Notes: generated from the letters alone by a model not told the origin. Counted from the stretch's first letter, positions 43,163 through 56,067 are shown. The stretch: DNA of 64,000 nucleotides from Scalesia atractyloides (GCA_947069175.1 CAMTDV010000013.1:33617725-33681724); one strand, 5' to 3'. Numbers and translations: made by a program.

Positions 43163-44265
43163 ATGCCACCAAGAAGAAGGAGCATACATCAACTCCAAAC
43201 TCCCCTACCCGCTTCTCAAGCTGAACTCGATGCTTTGTTGAATCACCGCATTGCGTATGCGATTGCTCAACATGAAGCAAATCGCACCAATTTTAGAAAT
43301 GAAGATAGGATCAAGCCCCACCAATAGTAACAAATCCTATGAACGGTTGGTTACTCATAACCTTACAACAAAAATTTCATTAATATTTTATTTGTAAAAT
43401 ATATATTTCTGACAATTTCGAGAACCAACATTTCAGGATGCACAAATAAGCAATTTTTAGATTACAAACCATTGAACTTTGACGGCACAGGCGGAGCTGT
43501 AGCATTTGTTCAATGGATTGAAAAGACGGATTCTGTAATCCGCATGAGTAACTATTCCCCTAACCAGATTGTATTGTATGTTTCGAGATTGTTCATTGAT
43601 GAAGCTTTATCATGGTGGAATCTGCAAGTACAAACGTTAGGAGATGCAGCAGCATATGCTATCATTTGGGAAAGACTGAAGAAATGATGCGTGAGAAGTA
43701 TTGTTCAAGGGCCGAACTACAAAAATTGGAAACAGAGTTTTGGAATATAGCAATGGTCGGATCCGACATGTATGGCTATACTCAGCGATTTCATGATCTT
43801 TCACGAGTCGTTCCGTATATGGTAACCCCCGAATTCAAATGTATCGAATGATACATTTGGGGATTAGCTCCGGAAATCCGAAGTATGGTTACTTCGTCAC
43901 ATCCAGCAACCATCACTGAGGCAATCACGATTGCAGTAAGCCTTACCGAAGAAGCGGTAAGAATGAATAAGTTTTTGAGAAAGAGTGGGGAGATGCCCAA
44001 AGAGACACATGTAGAATCAACCTCACATGGGAATAAGAGAAAGTTTATCCATTTCAAGAAAGGTTCCCGACCGAGTAGCAAGAAGAAGGAAACTCCCATG
44101 GCAAAAAGGAATAAAGCATTCGTGGCAACAACAGAGACAGAACCGAGAGGTTATACAGGAAATGCACCTAAGTGCAACAGGTGCAATTATCATCATTATG
44201 GTGGATGCCGAACCACCAAATGTGATAAGTGCGGAAAGTTGGGACATCGCACCGAAAATTGCTGA
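43163..44265 (+). pseudogene. G1 gag with zinc knuckles
   Basis: Starts MPPRRRSIHQLQTPLPASQA. After a stop and a gap it continues with FLDYKPLNFDGTGGAVAFVQ, WIEKTDSVIRMS, DEALSWWNLQVQTLG, REKYCSRAELQKLETEFWNI and YTQRFHDLSRVVPYMVTPEF, the capsid domain of Tekay-type gag. A CCHC zinc knuckle CDKCGKLGHRTENC ends this part, and a second one (CYGCG, stop, LGHFRKHCP) follows near 44,350. At least four lesions. Confidence 0.9.
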
Positions 44266-44282
44266 GTAGTAACAAAAGAAAC

Positions 44283-45270
44283 AGGAATGAAGGCAAGAAA
44301 GAAGGAGGCTATGGAAATGGAAATGACTGAGGAAGAAATCAAAGTTGTTATGGTTGCGGTTAATTGGGCCACTTTAGAAAGCATTGCCCAAAGGAGAACA
44401 AAGGCCACGGGCGAGCCTTTGTAATAGGAGCTCACGAGGCACGTCAGGATCCAAATGTGATCACTGGTACATTCCTTATCAATAATCATTTCGCATCTAT
44501 TTTATTTGATATTGGCGCAGATTTTAGTTTCATATCTTTAGAGTTTAAAGATATACTTGAACTAAATTCAGGTAAATTAGATTTTCCATTAACTATCGAA
44601 CTAGCGAATGGAAAGATAATTGAATATGATGAAATTATTAAAGGATGTTCTTTAGAGTTAGGTGGACAAAAATTCAACATCGATTTACTACCTATCCCGT
44701 TAGGTAGTTTTGATGTTGTAATCGGTATGGATTGGTTATCCAATAACCAAGCCGAAGTCGTGGTTGCAACAAAATTATTCACATTCCTCTTCCTAATAAT
44801 GAAACACTTCTTATACATGGCGAAAAGAGCGAAACGCCATTTCGAATTATTTCTTGTATGAAAGCCCAAAAGTGCTTGCGAAAAGGATGTATAGCATTCT
44901 TAGCACACATTGTTGACAAGAAATCCAAGGAGCCAAAACTTGAGGAGTTCCCTGTTGTGAAGAAATTCCCTGAAGTCTTCCCAGAGGACTTGCCAGGAAT
45001 ACCACCACAACGACAAGTCAAATTCCGCATAGACTTGATTCCAGGAGCTGAACCTGTAGCGAAATCCCCTTACCGATTAGCTCCTTTGGAAATGCAAGAG
45101 TTGTCACACAACTTCAAGAGTTGTTGGACATAGGTTTTATTAGACCAAGCTTCTCACATTGGGGAGCTCCAGTTCTATTCGTAAAGAAGAAATATGGAAG
45201 CTTTAGAATGTGCATATATTTTCGAGAATTGAACAAACTCACGATCAAGAATCGGTATTCCGTTACCAAG
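44283..45270 (+). pseudogene. G1 protease and start of reverse transcriptase
   Basis: After the second zinc knuckle comes the aspartic protease: TGTFLINNHFASILFDIGAD, with DIG in place of the catalytic DSG. It ends around IGMDWLSNNQAEVV. Reverse transcriptase begins with FPVVKKFPEVFPEDLPGIPP, then IPGAEPVAKSPYRLAP, and after a frameshift WGAPVLFVKKKYGSFRMCI and ELNKLTIKNRY. Ser to Ile at the protease active site would abolish activity. Confidence 0.9.
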
Positions 45271-45280
45271 GATCGATGAT

Positions 45281-46432
45281 ATGTTTGATCAACTTCGAGG
45301 ATCAAGTTTTTACTCGAAGATTGACTTAAGTTCAGGATACCATCAGCTTAGAGTGCAGGAAGAAAGTATACCAAAGACAGCATTCCGAACCTGTTGCGGT
45401 CACTACGAGTTCCTTGTTATGCCATTTGGTTTAACAAATGCACCGGCGGTGTTCATGGATTTAATGAACCATGTGTGCAAACCTTACCTTGATAAATTCG
45501 TGATAGTATTCGTTGATGACATATTGATAGATTCACGAAATAAGAAGGATCACAAACATCATCTTAGGATCATTCTTGAGTTGTTAAAGAAGGCGAAATT
45601 GTATGTAAATTCTCTAAGTGCGAAATTTTGGGTTCGTGAAGTCCAATTTCTCGGACATGTAGTCAACGAGAAAGGCATACATGTCAATCCATCAAAAATA
45701 GAAGCCATTAAGAATTGGAACGCAACTAAGACACCCACCGAAAGTACGCCAATTTTTGGGATGGCGGGTTATTATCGAAGATTCATCGAAATTTTTTTGA
45801 AGATTGCTCAACCACTAACCTCCCTAACCCAGAAAGATAAGAAGTTCGATTGGGGAGAAAAACAAGATGCAGCTTTCCAACTGCTTAAGGATAAACTTTG
45901 TGATGCACCGATTTTATCACCTCTGGACGGCATAGACGACTTTGTAGTTTACTGTGACGCTTCACATCAAGGTTTAGGATGCGTATTAATGCAACGAGAG
46001 AAAGTTATTGCATACGCATCACACCAATTAAAAGTTCACGAAAAGAACTATACCACACATGATCTAGAGCTAGGTGCAGTGGTATTTGCGTTAAAAATTT
46101 GGCGTCATTATCTTTACGGCACCAAGTACACAATCTTTACCGATCACAAAAGTCTTCAACGTATATTTAATCAGAAAGAGTTAAATATGCACCAAAGGCG
46201 TTGCCTTGAACTGTTGAATGACTATGATTGTGAAATCAAATACCATCCGGGCAAGGTGAATGTTGTCGCGGATGCCTTGAGCCGAAAAGAACGAGTAAAG
46301 CCCCTACGTGTACGATCATTAAGACTCACCATTCACAATAACCTTATCTCTGGAATTCACGACGCTCAACAGGAAGCCCTAAGAGCGGAAATTTTAAAGC
46401 AGAGATGTTTAGAGGTATGGAAAAACAATTAG
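45281..46432 (+). pseudogene. G1 reverse transcriptase and RNase H
   Basis: A 383-codon open frame: SSGYHQLRVQEESIPKTAFR, FLVMPFGLTNAPAVFMDLMN, catalytic FVDDILIDS, FLGHVVNEKGIHVNPSKIEA, GMAGYYRRFI, then RNase H with FVVYCDASHQGLGCVLMQ, YTTHDLELGAVVFALKIWRH, YTIFTDHKSLQRIF and NVVADALSRK. All catalytic acidic residues are visible. It is the best-preserved pol segment of the window but is cut off from protease and integrase by frameshifts. Confidence 0.93.
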
Positions 46433-47793
46433 AACCAAATGAGAACGGAACTTTGTATTTTGCAAATGAATTTGGGTTCCTCTTTTTGGTAATCTGCGAA
46501 ATTTAATTCTAGATGAAGCCCATAAGTCCAAATATTTGATACATCCCGGAGCGGATAAAATGTATCGTGATCTTAAAGAATTTTATTGGTGGCCTAATCT
46601 TAAAAGAAATATTGCAACTTATGCTAGAAAATCTCTAACATGTGCAAAAATTAAGGCCGAATACCAAAAACCTTCAGGATTGTTACAACAACATGAAATT
46701 CCCACTTGGAAATGTGAACAAATTTCTATGGATTTCATAACGAAACTACCCAGGACCTCTCGCGGTCATGACATGATTTGGGTAATTGTCTACCGAGTAA
46801 CCAAATCATCTCATTTCTTGCCGGTACGTGAGAAAGATAAAACTCAGAAGTTAGCCGAACTTTATCTTAAAGAGATTGTGGCAAGACATGGAGTGCCTGT
46901 TTCTATAAACTCTGATCGAGATGGTCGTTTCATATCAAGAATTTGGCAATCTTTTTAAAAGGCTTTTGGATCACGCTTAGATCTAAGTACGACCTTTCAT
47001 CCTCAAACAGATGGCCAAAGTGAACGCACCATTCAAACCTTAGAAGATATGTTTCGTGCTTGTATAATTGACTTAGGTGGAAATTGGGATACTCACTTGC
47101 CTTTAGTGGAGTTCTCATATAACAATATTTATCACACGAGTATTCAAGCTGCTCCATTTGAAGCGTTATACGGACGTAAATGTCGATCTCCGTTATGTTG
47201 GGCGGAAATAGGCGACTAACAAATGATAGGTCTAGAATTAATTCAAGAAACTGCGGATAAAATATTTAAAATCCGAGACCATATTAAAGCAGCTCAGGAT
47301 AGACAGAAAAGTTATGCGGATAAACGCCGCAAACCATTATCCTTTGAGATTGGAGACAAAGTGCTATTAAAGGTGTCGCCTTGGAGAGGAGTAGTTAGAT
47401 TTGGAAAGCAAGAAAAACTTAGCCCGAGTTACATAGGACCATATGAAATCTTGGAGAAGATTGGAACAGTCGCATATAAGCTGAAATTGCCTTAAATACT
47501 TAATAAGGTTCACGACACTTTTCATGTGTCAAATCTTAAAAAGTGCCTTTCAGACCAATCACTTATTATTCCCACGGACAAAATTCATATAGACGACAAA
47601 CTCCATTTCATCGAAGAACCTGTCGAAGTTTTAGATTCGAAAGTTCAGAAAACAAGGAGGAGTCGTATCAAACTAGTCAAAGTCCATTGGAACTCAAAGC
47701 GCGGGCACGAGTCACTTGGGAACGGGAAGACGAAATCAAAAGAAAGTACCCCTACCTATTCGAGAAATCCTACGCAAAGGATGACACGACTTA
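46433..47793 (+). pseudogene. G1 integrase with chromodomain-like tail
   Basis: The zinc region (HPGADKMYRDLKEFYWWPNL, with CAKIKAEYQKPSGLLQ), core Asp in MDFITKLPRTSRGHDMIW, second Asp in SINSDRDGRFISRIWQSF, then a stop, and the Glu in FHPQTDGQSERTIQTL (shifted frame near 47,010). The C-terminal part carries YADKRRKPLSFEIGDKVLLK and YIGPYEILEKIGTVAYKLKL, then FHVSNLKKCLSDQS. The tail reads RRSRIKLVKVHWNSKRG and, shifted, TWEREDEIKRKYPYLFE. Several stops and shifts. Confidence 0.9.
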
Positions 47794-47817
47794 AATTTCG
47801 GGACAAAATTTTCTTGA

Positions 47818-47829
47818 ACAAGGGGAGGA
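47818..47829 (+). other. Polypurine tract of G1
   Basis: ACAAGGGGAGGA immediately before the TGTGACAA start of the 3' LTR. Confidence 0.9.
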
Positions 47830-50800
47830 TGTGACAATTGGCAAAATTCCGGTAATTCTGTACAACTTGAACAACTAGTACATTGTCTATTTATCGTATA
47901 GCTTGACTTAAATTATAATTTTAAGTCTTATAAGTCTAGGAATTCAACCAAATCATAGTTTAAGATGATAAATGAATTCGTCACAATTATCAACAATAAA
48001 ACCATATCCTAAACGGATGACAAGGACGCGAACACGAAATAAGTATCAGAACTGGTTACGGTACAGTCTGATATTTCAGAATTAAGACATAAGATATGTC
48101 TAAACTGTTATACCATAACAATTTTACTTAAAATACCAAATTGTCCAAGTCTGCAGCAAAATACAGCATTTTGCAGCAAAAATTCAGCATTCCGCAGCAC
48201 AAAACAGCAAATGTCCGAAAACCCAAAAATAAATGTTTTTAGCTAAAGGATAATAATGGGTGTTAGAAATAGTATAAAACCCATATATAAATCTTATTAT
48301 TTAAAGCTATATGATTTGTTCAGTAAAAGCCTGACAACAAAACCGGTATAGGAACTGAACTCAAAATAACAAATTTATTAGTCTGAAGAGCTAGATTAAT
48401 TAAAGCTATATGGTTGGGGCATTAGTTTTTATGAAAAATTATATATAAAATTATTAAAGTTATAAAGTTTATAAAAATTACATAGAATTTATAAAAAAAG
48501 TAAATACAACACCAACCCCCCCCTCCCCCCACTAACCCACGGCTACATGGGTTTTCTCCATGCCACTAACCCTTCCTTTGTGTGTTGGCAAATTTTTAAG
48601 TAGGTTTAGCGTAAGATGAGTTGTAAGAATTTGATCACAACACCACTAATCAAAACCATTTCCATTTCATTCATTTTCATAACACCAAACTCAAAGAAAC
48701 ACTCCCGTTTCACTCCCAAAACCGACCACGCTTCATCATCATCTTCCACTTTTTTTAAAACCAAACTCTAGAATCTTAAGCTTGCATGAAGATCTAACGA
48801 ACTTGCAAGGATTAGGAGCTCACTTTGGAAGCATGGAACTATTGATCAACCTATCTTATTCATCCTTTAGATCACCCCTAGCCTTGTGCTAGAATTAAGA
48901 TCTTTAAACCTAATCTTATGCTTTATATTTTATAAAAATTTCACATGATCATCATAAAAGATATATAAAAACCCTCTTGAAAAACACTAATAAACTATAA
49001 TCACTAACATAATCATGTGATTTTCTTGATAATTTTGGATGATCTTGAACTTGTCGTAAACTAGTAAACTTGAATCTTACAAAATTATGAATAAAAAGAT
49101 GATCTAAACACATGCATGTTTAGATTAGCAAGATTCATTAACAAAAATAGTCATGAACATAAATTCATATATTAAAGATGATCATACAAGTATTAGATCA
49201 CTAGATAAAAGTTATGATTTAGAAATTTTGTTTAAAAATGATAATAAAGCATCCAATTTAAGAAAGATTAAGATTATAACAAGTTCATGACATTTTGTTA
49301 ATACATTTATATAATATTTGTGATTTATGATGATTTGAGTTAGTTTAATTATTTAAAACATGTTTATAAAAAAACATGGGGAACTTATATTTTAAAGGAA
49401 ACTATGGCAAAATTTTTACAAAAAATTAAAATCTTGATTAAGATATGATTAAACTAAAGATTTGGTGATTAAAAGCGATTAGGAACTTTAATCATGTTTA
49501 GATAAAGGATTTGGATGAAAATGTTAAGAAATTAATTACTTATATCTTCTTAAACTAAAAATGAGATAAATATATATTTTTGATAAAAAATATATATTTT
49601 AAACCACCTTATATGTGTACATGTATTTTTATAAAAAACTATATATATTTTGATCATGCTAAATTGAATACAAAAATATATAAGTGCTCAAATTATTGAT
49701 AAAATAATATATATCGGACAATTCGTACAATTTGGACAATTCGGACAAAATAAGGTATATGATATAAACGAAACAAACGACAAAGACAAAACGAATAAAA
49801 TAGTCGACGCGACCTAACGGTCAAAACGGACGAATCAACCGTTACACTTATATTTACTAGGATTTATAAAAATTTAACTTATAACTAATAGTTTTTACAA
49901 ATAATTTTTTATAAGTTATAAACATTTACTAGTAAGTATTTAAAAACTTGGATAAAGCCCAACTAAACTAATTATTTGGACTAATCCCATTTTTTATAAA
50001 ATTATATTGGGCTAAACTTATTTTTATAAAATATATGGACTAGCCCATTTATATAAATTAGTTTGGGCTAAGGCCCACTTGTATAAAAATCAAACTTCGG
50101 GTTAAGCCCACTTTTATAAAAATTTTCATGGGCTAAACCCACTTATATAAAAGTTAGCTTTAGGGCAAGCCCATTTTTATAAAGAAATAAATTAGGCTAA
50201 TTCATTTCTATAAAAACTAACTTTGGGCTAAAACCAACTTTTATAAAATAAACTTTGGCTAATCCAATTTTTATAAACTATATTGGACTAGGCCCAATCT
50301 TTCATTTTAACTTGGGCTAGACCCACTTTTACAAACCAACTGGGCTTAACTCACTAAACAAAATTAGGATTGGGATAAGTCCACATACATGAAATAAATT
50401 GGGCTAGGCTCACACATAGTAAGAAAATTGGGCTAGGCCCATACTTACAAACGCTTTTGGGCTAAGCCTATATGTAATGAATTATTAGATTGAGTTATTT
50501 ACAATTAAATTATGGACTAGGTCCATTTACATATAATCAATCTAAAATATATATATGAAAAAAAATTATATTTATATGTTTATCAACAAAGAAAAACCAA
50601 CGATTACAAGTATGAAATTCGAGATAAAATACTTATAGGGAAAACAAAAGGTAACCAAAGTGTCTAATAGATTAGAACACTTGTAGGTCAAGAAACGAAC
50701 AAAGTATCAAGAATCGAATAGAGATTTGCATGGAACATAAATCAGTGAGTTCATGTTTCCCTTTTTATTTTAACGTTTTTATGGTTTTTAAACGTCCGGG

Positions 50801-51518
50801 GATGTATACATGTTACATTTAATATAGCTGAGAAATGAACATATTTAGATCACATGTGAATAAGGCTCAAGCATTGGGGCCATTAATGAATAACAAGTAC
50901 GAGAAACAAGGGGATAGGTCTATTGGGTTTGGGCGAGCCCCACTCTATTACGGCAATAATAACAGATCCTATTAGAGTGCTTTTGTGTCTAAAACAAGTG
51001 TCTTTGACACAATAAATCGTCAAGGGTTAGTTGCCACCTTATTCGGCATACAGATTAGTGTCCTTGCAACACACTAATGATCTTACAAGTTTCATTAAGC
51101 TATATTAAATGAATTTATTATTTCAAATGTTTTTGAAGATTCATTTGATACAAAAATTTATAACATGAATTCACTAGCTTTTGTTGATGTCGTTTTCAAA
51201 ACTAACATGTATTAAAGGAAACTAGTGGATGGCCTTCGGGGAAAATCTTATTCGTATATTGTGAAGTCAAGAGGTTATAATTCATCCAGACTTTTGTTGT
51301 TATGTTTTATAAATTTATGTTTGAATTTTAAGTAATGATGTTATACTTGTGGTATGTTTTAAAAATAAAAGTTATTATGTGAATTTTGTTTAAATAAAAA
51401 GTATGGATGAAAATTTTGTAATGTATTACGATTGTCGTTTACTTGGTTGAATGCAACGATTGCTGCTCTGGCCACACCTTGCACACGCTTCTGCTACATC
51501 GAAAATCGGGGTGTGACA
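47830..51518 (+). mobile_element. G1 3' LTR (3,689 bp)
   Basis: Uninterrupted copy of the LTR, from TGTGACAATTGGC to GGTGTGACA, followed by the duplication CAAAT. It gives the empty site for G2 near 48,645-48,655. It contains the GGGCTAAGCCCA array at about 49,960-50,475 but not the long (TA)n run. Confidence 0.93.
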
Positions 51519-51523
51519 CAAAT

Positions 51524-52439
51524 TGCTCACAACACGTGGTACTAACGTTTCATTATATTGAGTACATTGTTTTACAAGCACCAAGGAGTACAAGTAATTC
51601 TTTTTATATTTAAAAGCAATCTAAGGCCTGAGTGCGTTCCTACGTGTTGCAAGCTTGAAATGTCGATACCTAAAACATATGTGAAAATAGACGGTCAACA
51701 ATAATGTTGGTGAGTGATATAGGTTTTGTGGCCAAGTATATGGCAAAAGTTTGTTATTGCAATACATTGTTTAACTACACGAGTTGATGCGTAAAAATAG
51801 ATTTTTGTAGTCAATTCTATGGCAAAAATTTAGTATTGAAATACATTGTTTTTTTATAGTAAAAGTTTGTGTCAAAAGGTATTGTAAATTGCAATATGTA
51901 TAAAACCAAGTAACTTTGTGTTAACAAAAATTGTACATTGTTCTTTGTTTCACTTGTACTTTGTCTCATAAAACATAGAATCATCAAGTAATTTTAAATA
52001 ATGTTACGGTGGGTAATACGATAAGAACACTTATATATGGGAAGTACCAGTGGCGTATCCACATTGCCCTTATCGTATTACACTCGTTTCATTATCCTAG
52101 ATCATGCTAGATTCTATGTTATAACATCACACAACTCTACACATAACCACATGTACTTTGTTTCACCACATAAGATGCACATAAAACACTTTGCATAGAA
52201 ACCAACCAAGAACTTGTGAAAGTACTCTTAAAAATCCAATCAAGGATTTAAAATAGTAATTTAAGTATCCATTAAGGATCTAACTATTTGTATGTAACTG
52301 TATTATATAAACAATTTATGCATTAGGGTTTGAGGTTACACAATAGAGAGAGATTTTTGTTGAGAAATCTATAGAGAGTGGTTGAGATATTTCTAGTGTC
52401 TTGAATTGATTGTAAACACTTGTGTTGGATAATCAACAG
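51524..52439 (-). mobile_element. Gypsy G3 5' LTR remnant, outer piece (end uncertain)
   Basis: Beyond the G1 target duplication the sequence should continue the G3 LTR interrupted at 27,498. In minus orientation it has a TATA box (CATATATAAGTG near 52,030-52,040) inside a hairpin. The outer limit is not certain: 52,117-52,439 also looks like a short plus-strand LTR (TGTTATAACATC at one end, ATAATCAACA at the other, with a GAGAGAGA-type leader near 52,345), which could belong to another element. Confidence 0.4.
52013..52081 (-). promoter_or_regulatory. Hairpin with conserved TATA-containing loop, copy B
   Basis: GTAATACGATAAG (52,013-52,025) and CTTATCGTATTAC (52,069-52,081) form a perfect 13-bp stem. 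The loop contains the same 34-nt core as copy A with two changes. A weaker outer inverted repeat (ACATAGAATC at about 51,973; GATTCTATGT at about 52,109) extends the structure. Confidence 0.75.
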
Positions 52440-52507
52440 AAGACGATTTTAATGTGATTGTTCATGTTCTTCATCTTATAAAATTATTTATGTTTTCGTT
52501 AGATCTA

Positions 52508-53658
52508 TCAAGGGAAATTCTTACAACTAACACAGTCATCAGTCACATGGAAATTCTTTACATTAACACCTTCAACCAAATTGTTGTGAACCAGGTAATT
52601 CATCTTTCGCAAATGAGTGTATCCCGTTTTACGATGCCATAAGATAGACTCCTTCTCTATAGCTTTTGTGACGAAGCATTGTGCTGTTTTCATAGTCGTG
52701 GTTGTTATGCACAGTCAAGAACATATAGGTTGTTTTCCCTCAGTGCACACATTAAGATCCATTCCTCTTGTATTTAATATCCTAGCTTCAAGATTATGCA
52801 TTCTCGGTCCGTGAAATGTATGGTAAACTTTTTGTCACAGATTTGAGAAACATATAACAAGTTGTTTTCTAAATCTGAAATGTTAATTCACTTTATCGAA
52901 TGAAAATGGTTCCATTTACAAGAGTACCTTCTCCAATTATTCTACCTCCCTGATTTCCTTCGAATCCAACATCCCCGCGTCGAATCGGTCGTACATCATA
53001 GAGTAGGGCAAGCATGCCGGTCATGTGCCTCGAGGTTCCACTATCGATAATCCACTTAAAGAACCTAGGGAACCACTACACATGCACAAACCAGTCATTT
53101 AAACAGGGAGACCTAAGCCTTTACGGTCTTGGGTTCATTTTTAACTACATCATTAACCAATTCAACTTTAGCTTCAATTTTATCTTCAATCATTACACCA
53201 ACAGAATCATCATGTTCTTTAACCACCCATTTAACATAATCTGTTTTTAACTTTGGAAAAACTTTCTCATCATTCACATTCAAACATTCTTTAGTTTCAA
53301 ATTGTTTCTTTTTTAACATATATTTCTTTTTTACTTTCAAGTGGTCGCTTCATGTTTTGGAACAAATTTTGATTTGATTTCGTTGATGACATCTGAAAGT
53401 TTTGTCAGAATATAATTTTGAAATTTGTTCGGGACCTAAGAAAATATTCCCAATCCTATTACAATTATAACACTTACGTGTATCTGTATAAGATTTCTCA
53501 AAACATTCCGTTTGTTCACGTCTTCTCTTGTGTTCCAAAAACTCTTGTAGCACACTAGATATATAGTTTAAAGTTTCATTCAATTCTGGACCACAAATGT
53601 TTACAATTGATTCAAAGCTCCAAAAGTGCAAAAGTCCAAAGTTATGATCCATGCGCAT
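52508..53658 (-). pseudogene. Copia fragment C3: gag zinc knuckle, protease, GAG-pre-integrase
   Basis: From right to left: a gag end with a knuckle remnant KCYNCNRIGNIFLGP (53,470-53,430), a Lys/Glu-rich linker (53,340-53,113), the protease region with RHMTGMLALLYDVRPIRRGD at about 53,030, GGRIIGEGTLVNGTIF, and GAG-pre-integrase with ESILWHRKTGYTHLRKMNYL and DDCVSCKNFP (52,693-52,508). Integrase and reverse transcriptase are absent: the fragment ends at about 52,500. Stops occur throughout. It is a third copia lineage, distinct from C1 and C2. Confidence 0.8.
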
Positions 53659-53800
53659 GAAGGTTGGTATTTTTAGACCAAACCCACACGCATGACCTCA
53701 TGCGCACGGATGAGACTTATTCATACGCGTATGTTCTCATACAACATATGAGCATTCTTTACAAAACAAAACAACTTTGAAACCTCTAATTCACTATCCC

Positions 53801-53863
53801 ATACATACACTACATACATACATACATACATACATACGTACATACATACGTACATACATACAT
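53801..53863. repeat. (CATA)n microsatellite with CGTA variants
   Basis: Tetranucleotide run with two ACGT interruptions. Confidence 0.95.
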
Positions 53864-55219
53864 CACCTATTTCATTTTTAACACTTGTTATGTTGTTTAA
53901 GAAAACATTTGAAAATATCCCATGTCTCGTTAAACACTTACATATCTATATAAATTCTACAATAAAAAACAAAGAGGAAACACGAGTTTACCAATAGACT
54001 AGTTAGGGAAAATAAACACAAGTGAAAAGAGAGAGCAAAGAGGGAGATGATGTTATTGAAATTTGAAACAAACGATCTTTCATGATCTTTAAAAAACCAC
54101 CATAATCATCCTAATCATCCACTTCACATCTATCAAAGAAAAGTATGGTATTTGGATGGATATGGAAACAAAATGATATGGAGAAGACAAGGGACGGCAT
54201 GGTCATGAACATGGGGTGGTTATGGGGGTTGGCAGTTGAAATGGTATTTGTAATGGTATTTGGATGGATTTGGAAATAAAACTAATTATGATTAGTGATA
54301 CAAAATATGAAATACATAAATTGGAGGTATAAAAGCTATAAATATATGAATATATAAATGGTTTGGTTCAATTAGTTATGGTTAAACAAGTGTACAAAAA
54401 CTGATAACTGGCTTTTGGTTATAAGGGTTATCGATTTTCAGTTAATCCAATTTTTGTTTGGTTTCAGGTAGGTTTCAATTAAAGTTTCAGTTTTTCTGCA
54501 CCTCTAGACATTACTAGTCATATAGCATATCAATTTTTTTTAATGAAAAAGTATAGAAATGCTATGATCAAATTAAAGAGTTTTAAATGCTCGTTTTTAT
54601 GGTGTATTTTATTTTGAATATTAGCATACGAAAAAGTTATGGTTGTTTAAAAATCGTAGGATAGTTTTTTTAATAAGTGGGTTAAAGTGTAACAACTAAT
54701 TAATTCATCATAATTTGGTTAAAGATAAGAGATTAAAGTGTAATTAAGATGGGAAGATTAAAGTACTCTCATTGTAACGTTGTACCTTATGCATTAGATT
54801 CGGAGAACCTCTTGATTTTTGGGTATTTTAAAATGTTTTCCCCAAATGCACTATAACTTAGTATAAATATTACAATAGTAAAAATGTACTTCTTAACCAG
54901 CAAATAATTATTACATAGTAACTAGTATATGGATATCTAAAGGATAATTACTCGATAAATATCTCATTAGTGGTAAGTGATATACATCACATAGTTTTTA
55001 CAAGAGTAAAATGCCAAAATCGTCTGAAAGGTTTGATTATATTAGTTTGTTCCATCTATAATGATTTTTTTTGTACATTTGAGTCATTCGGGTTTGCGCT
55101 TTATTGCCATTTCCATCCTACTCGCTAACGTTGTTTATTTTTTCTGTTAACCCAGGGGCAATTTGGACATTTTACCATTTTTTCTGTTTTCTATTTTCTT
55201 TTTTATATTTCTTTTTAAC

Positions 55220-55600
55220 CTGCTAGCACCACCACAATCACCCCTGACCACCACCACAAACCACCACCATCACCGGTGGCGCCACCAACATTAGACCACC
55301 TCACCCCTTAAAATTCCCAACCCACCCCACCACCACTACCACCATCTCCACTAACCACCTTCGTCACCACCTGCCATTATCGCTAAAGTCATCCCGACCA
55401 CCACCACCACTATATTCACCCCCCACCACCACCACAAACCCACCACCATCATCGGGGTGCCACAACAGGAGACAACCTTACCCCTTGAAACTTCGAACCC
55501 ACCACTATCACCACCCCGACCACCACCATGAAACGCCGGTAACCCATCCCACCATCTTGAAATGCCTGTATCCCGATAACCACAACCATCACTAAACATC
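55220..55600. repeat. CCA-rich low-complexity block
   Basis: Irregular (CCA)n and (CAC)n words with C-runs. Two diverged halves both read ACCACCACCA-CAAACC-CACCACCATCA, suggesting an old duplication of roughly 180 bp. Confidence 0.7.
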
Positions 55601-56067
55601 ATCATCCTACTTCAAAAGAATCAGACGTTGTGGTTTACCTTGTTTGCTGGAGTTTGGGCTTAAACCCACCGAATCCACAGTATTACTGTTACCGAAACCC
55701 TATCCATCGTCGTCGTTGTTAGAACCCTAACCACCATCACCAGAGTTTGGGCTTAAACCACCGGAATGCATCGTTGTTGCTTGTCGGAGTTTGGTCTTCA
55801 ATAGAAACCTACACCTTTTTCTCTCTCTAGGTCTGATCATTGCTCTCTTTCTCTAACTTTTTCTCTTAGCACACTCTCTCTAAAATTGTTTCTCTCCCTC
55901 TCTATCTCTTTAGACTTTCTTGAAAATAGAGTGTGTGAGTGTGCCACAGAAAGAAAGAAAATACGAGGGTGAGTGTGAGCGGTTGTCTTTGTGGGTGTGT
56001 ATGAGAGAGAGAGAGATGGGATTGTGTGCATTAACAGCTTCTATGAACCTTTAATACGTTACCTTAA

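Larger units (their letters stand above)
27499..51518 (+). mobile_element. Gypsy chromovirus G1 (Tekay-type), complete ends, with nested G2
   Basis: It starts TGTGACAATTGG and ends GGTGTGACA, flanked by the 5-bp duplication CAAAT (27,494-27,498 and 51,519-51,523). The 5' LTR is 27,499-28,473 plus 38,102-40,971, and the 3' LTR is 47,830-51,518; they are collinear, about 3.8 and 3.7 kb. Internal parts are the primer-binding site, an acidic extra ORF, gag, protease, reverse transcriptase, RNase H, integrase, a chromodomain-like tail and a polypurine tract, all on the plus strand. Integrase after RNase H defines Ty3/gypsy. G2 inserted into the 5' LTR later. Coding parts are broken. Confidence 0.93.
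53659..56067. other. Spacer with simple repeats, no gene recognised
   Basis: It contains a CATA microsatellite (53,801-53,863), AT-rich sequence, a dispersed-repeat end at about 54,990-55,190 (AGTAAAATGCCAAAATCGTC ... GGACATTTTACC), a CCA/CAC-rich block at 55,220-55,600 (its apparent ORFs are Gly/Val/Trp-rich low complexity), two direct copies of GGAGTTTGGGCTTAAACC near 55,650 and 55,745, and a TC-rich stretch at 55,815-55,915. Confidence 0.6.

Noticed and set aside
52117..52439. Solo copia LTR in plus orientation
   Set aside because: TG/CA ends, a TATA-like TATATAAAC and a GAGAGA leader are present, but there is no polypurine tract, primer site or target duplication; it cannot be separated from the G3 LTR remnant.
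55351..55605. Gly/Trp/Val-rich protein
   Set aside because: Antisense translation of a CCA-rich low-complexity block.
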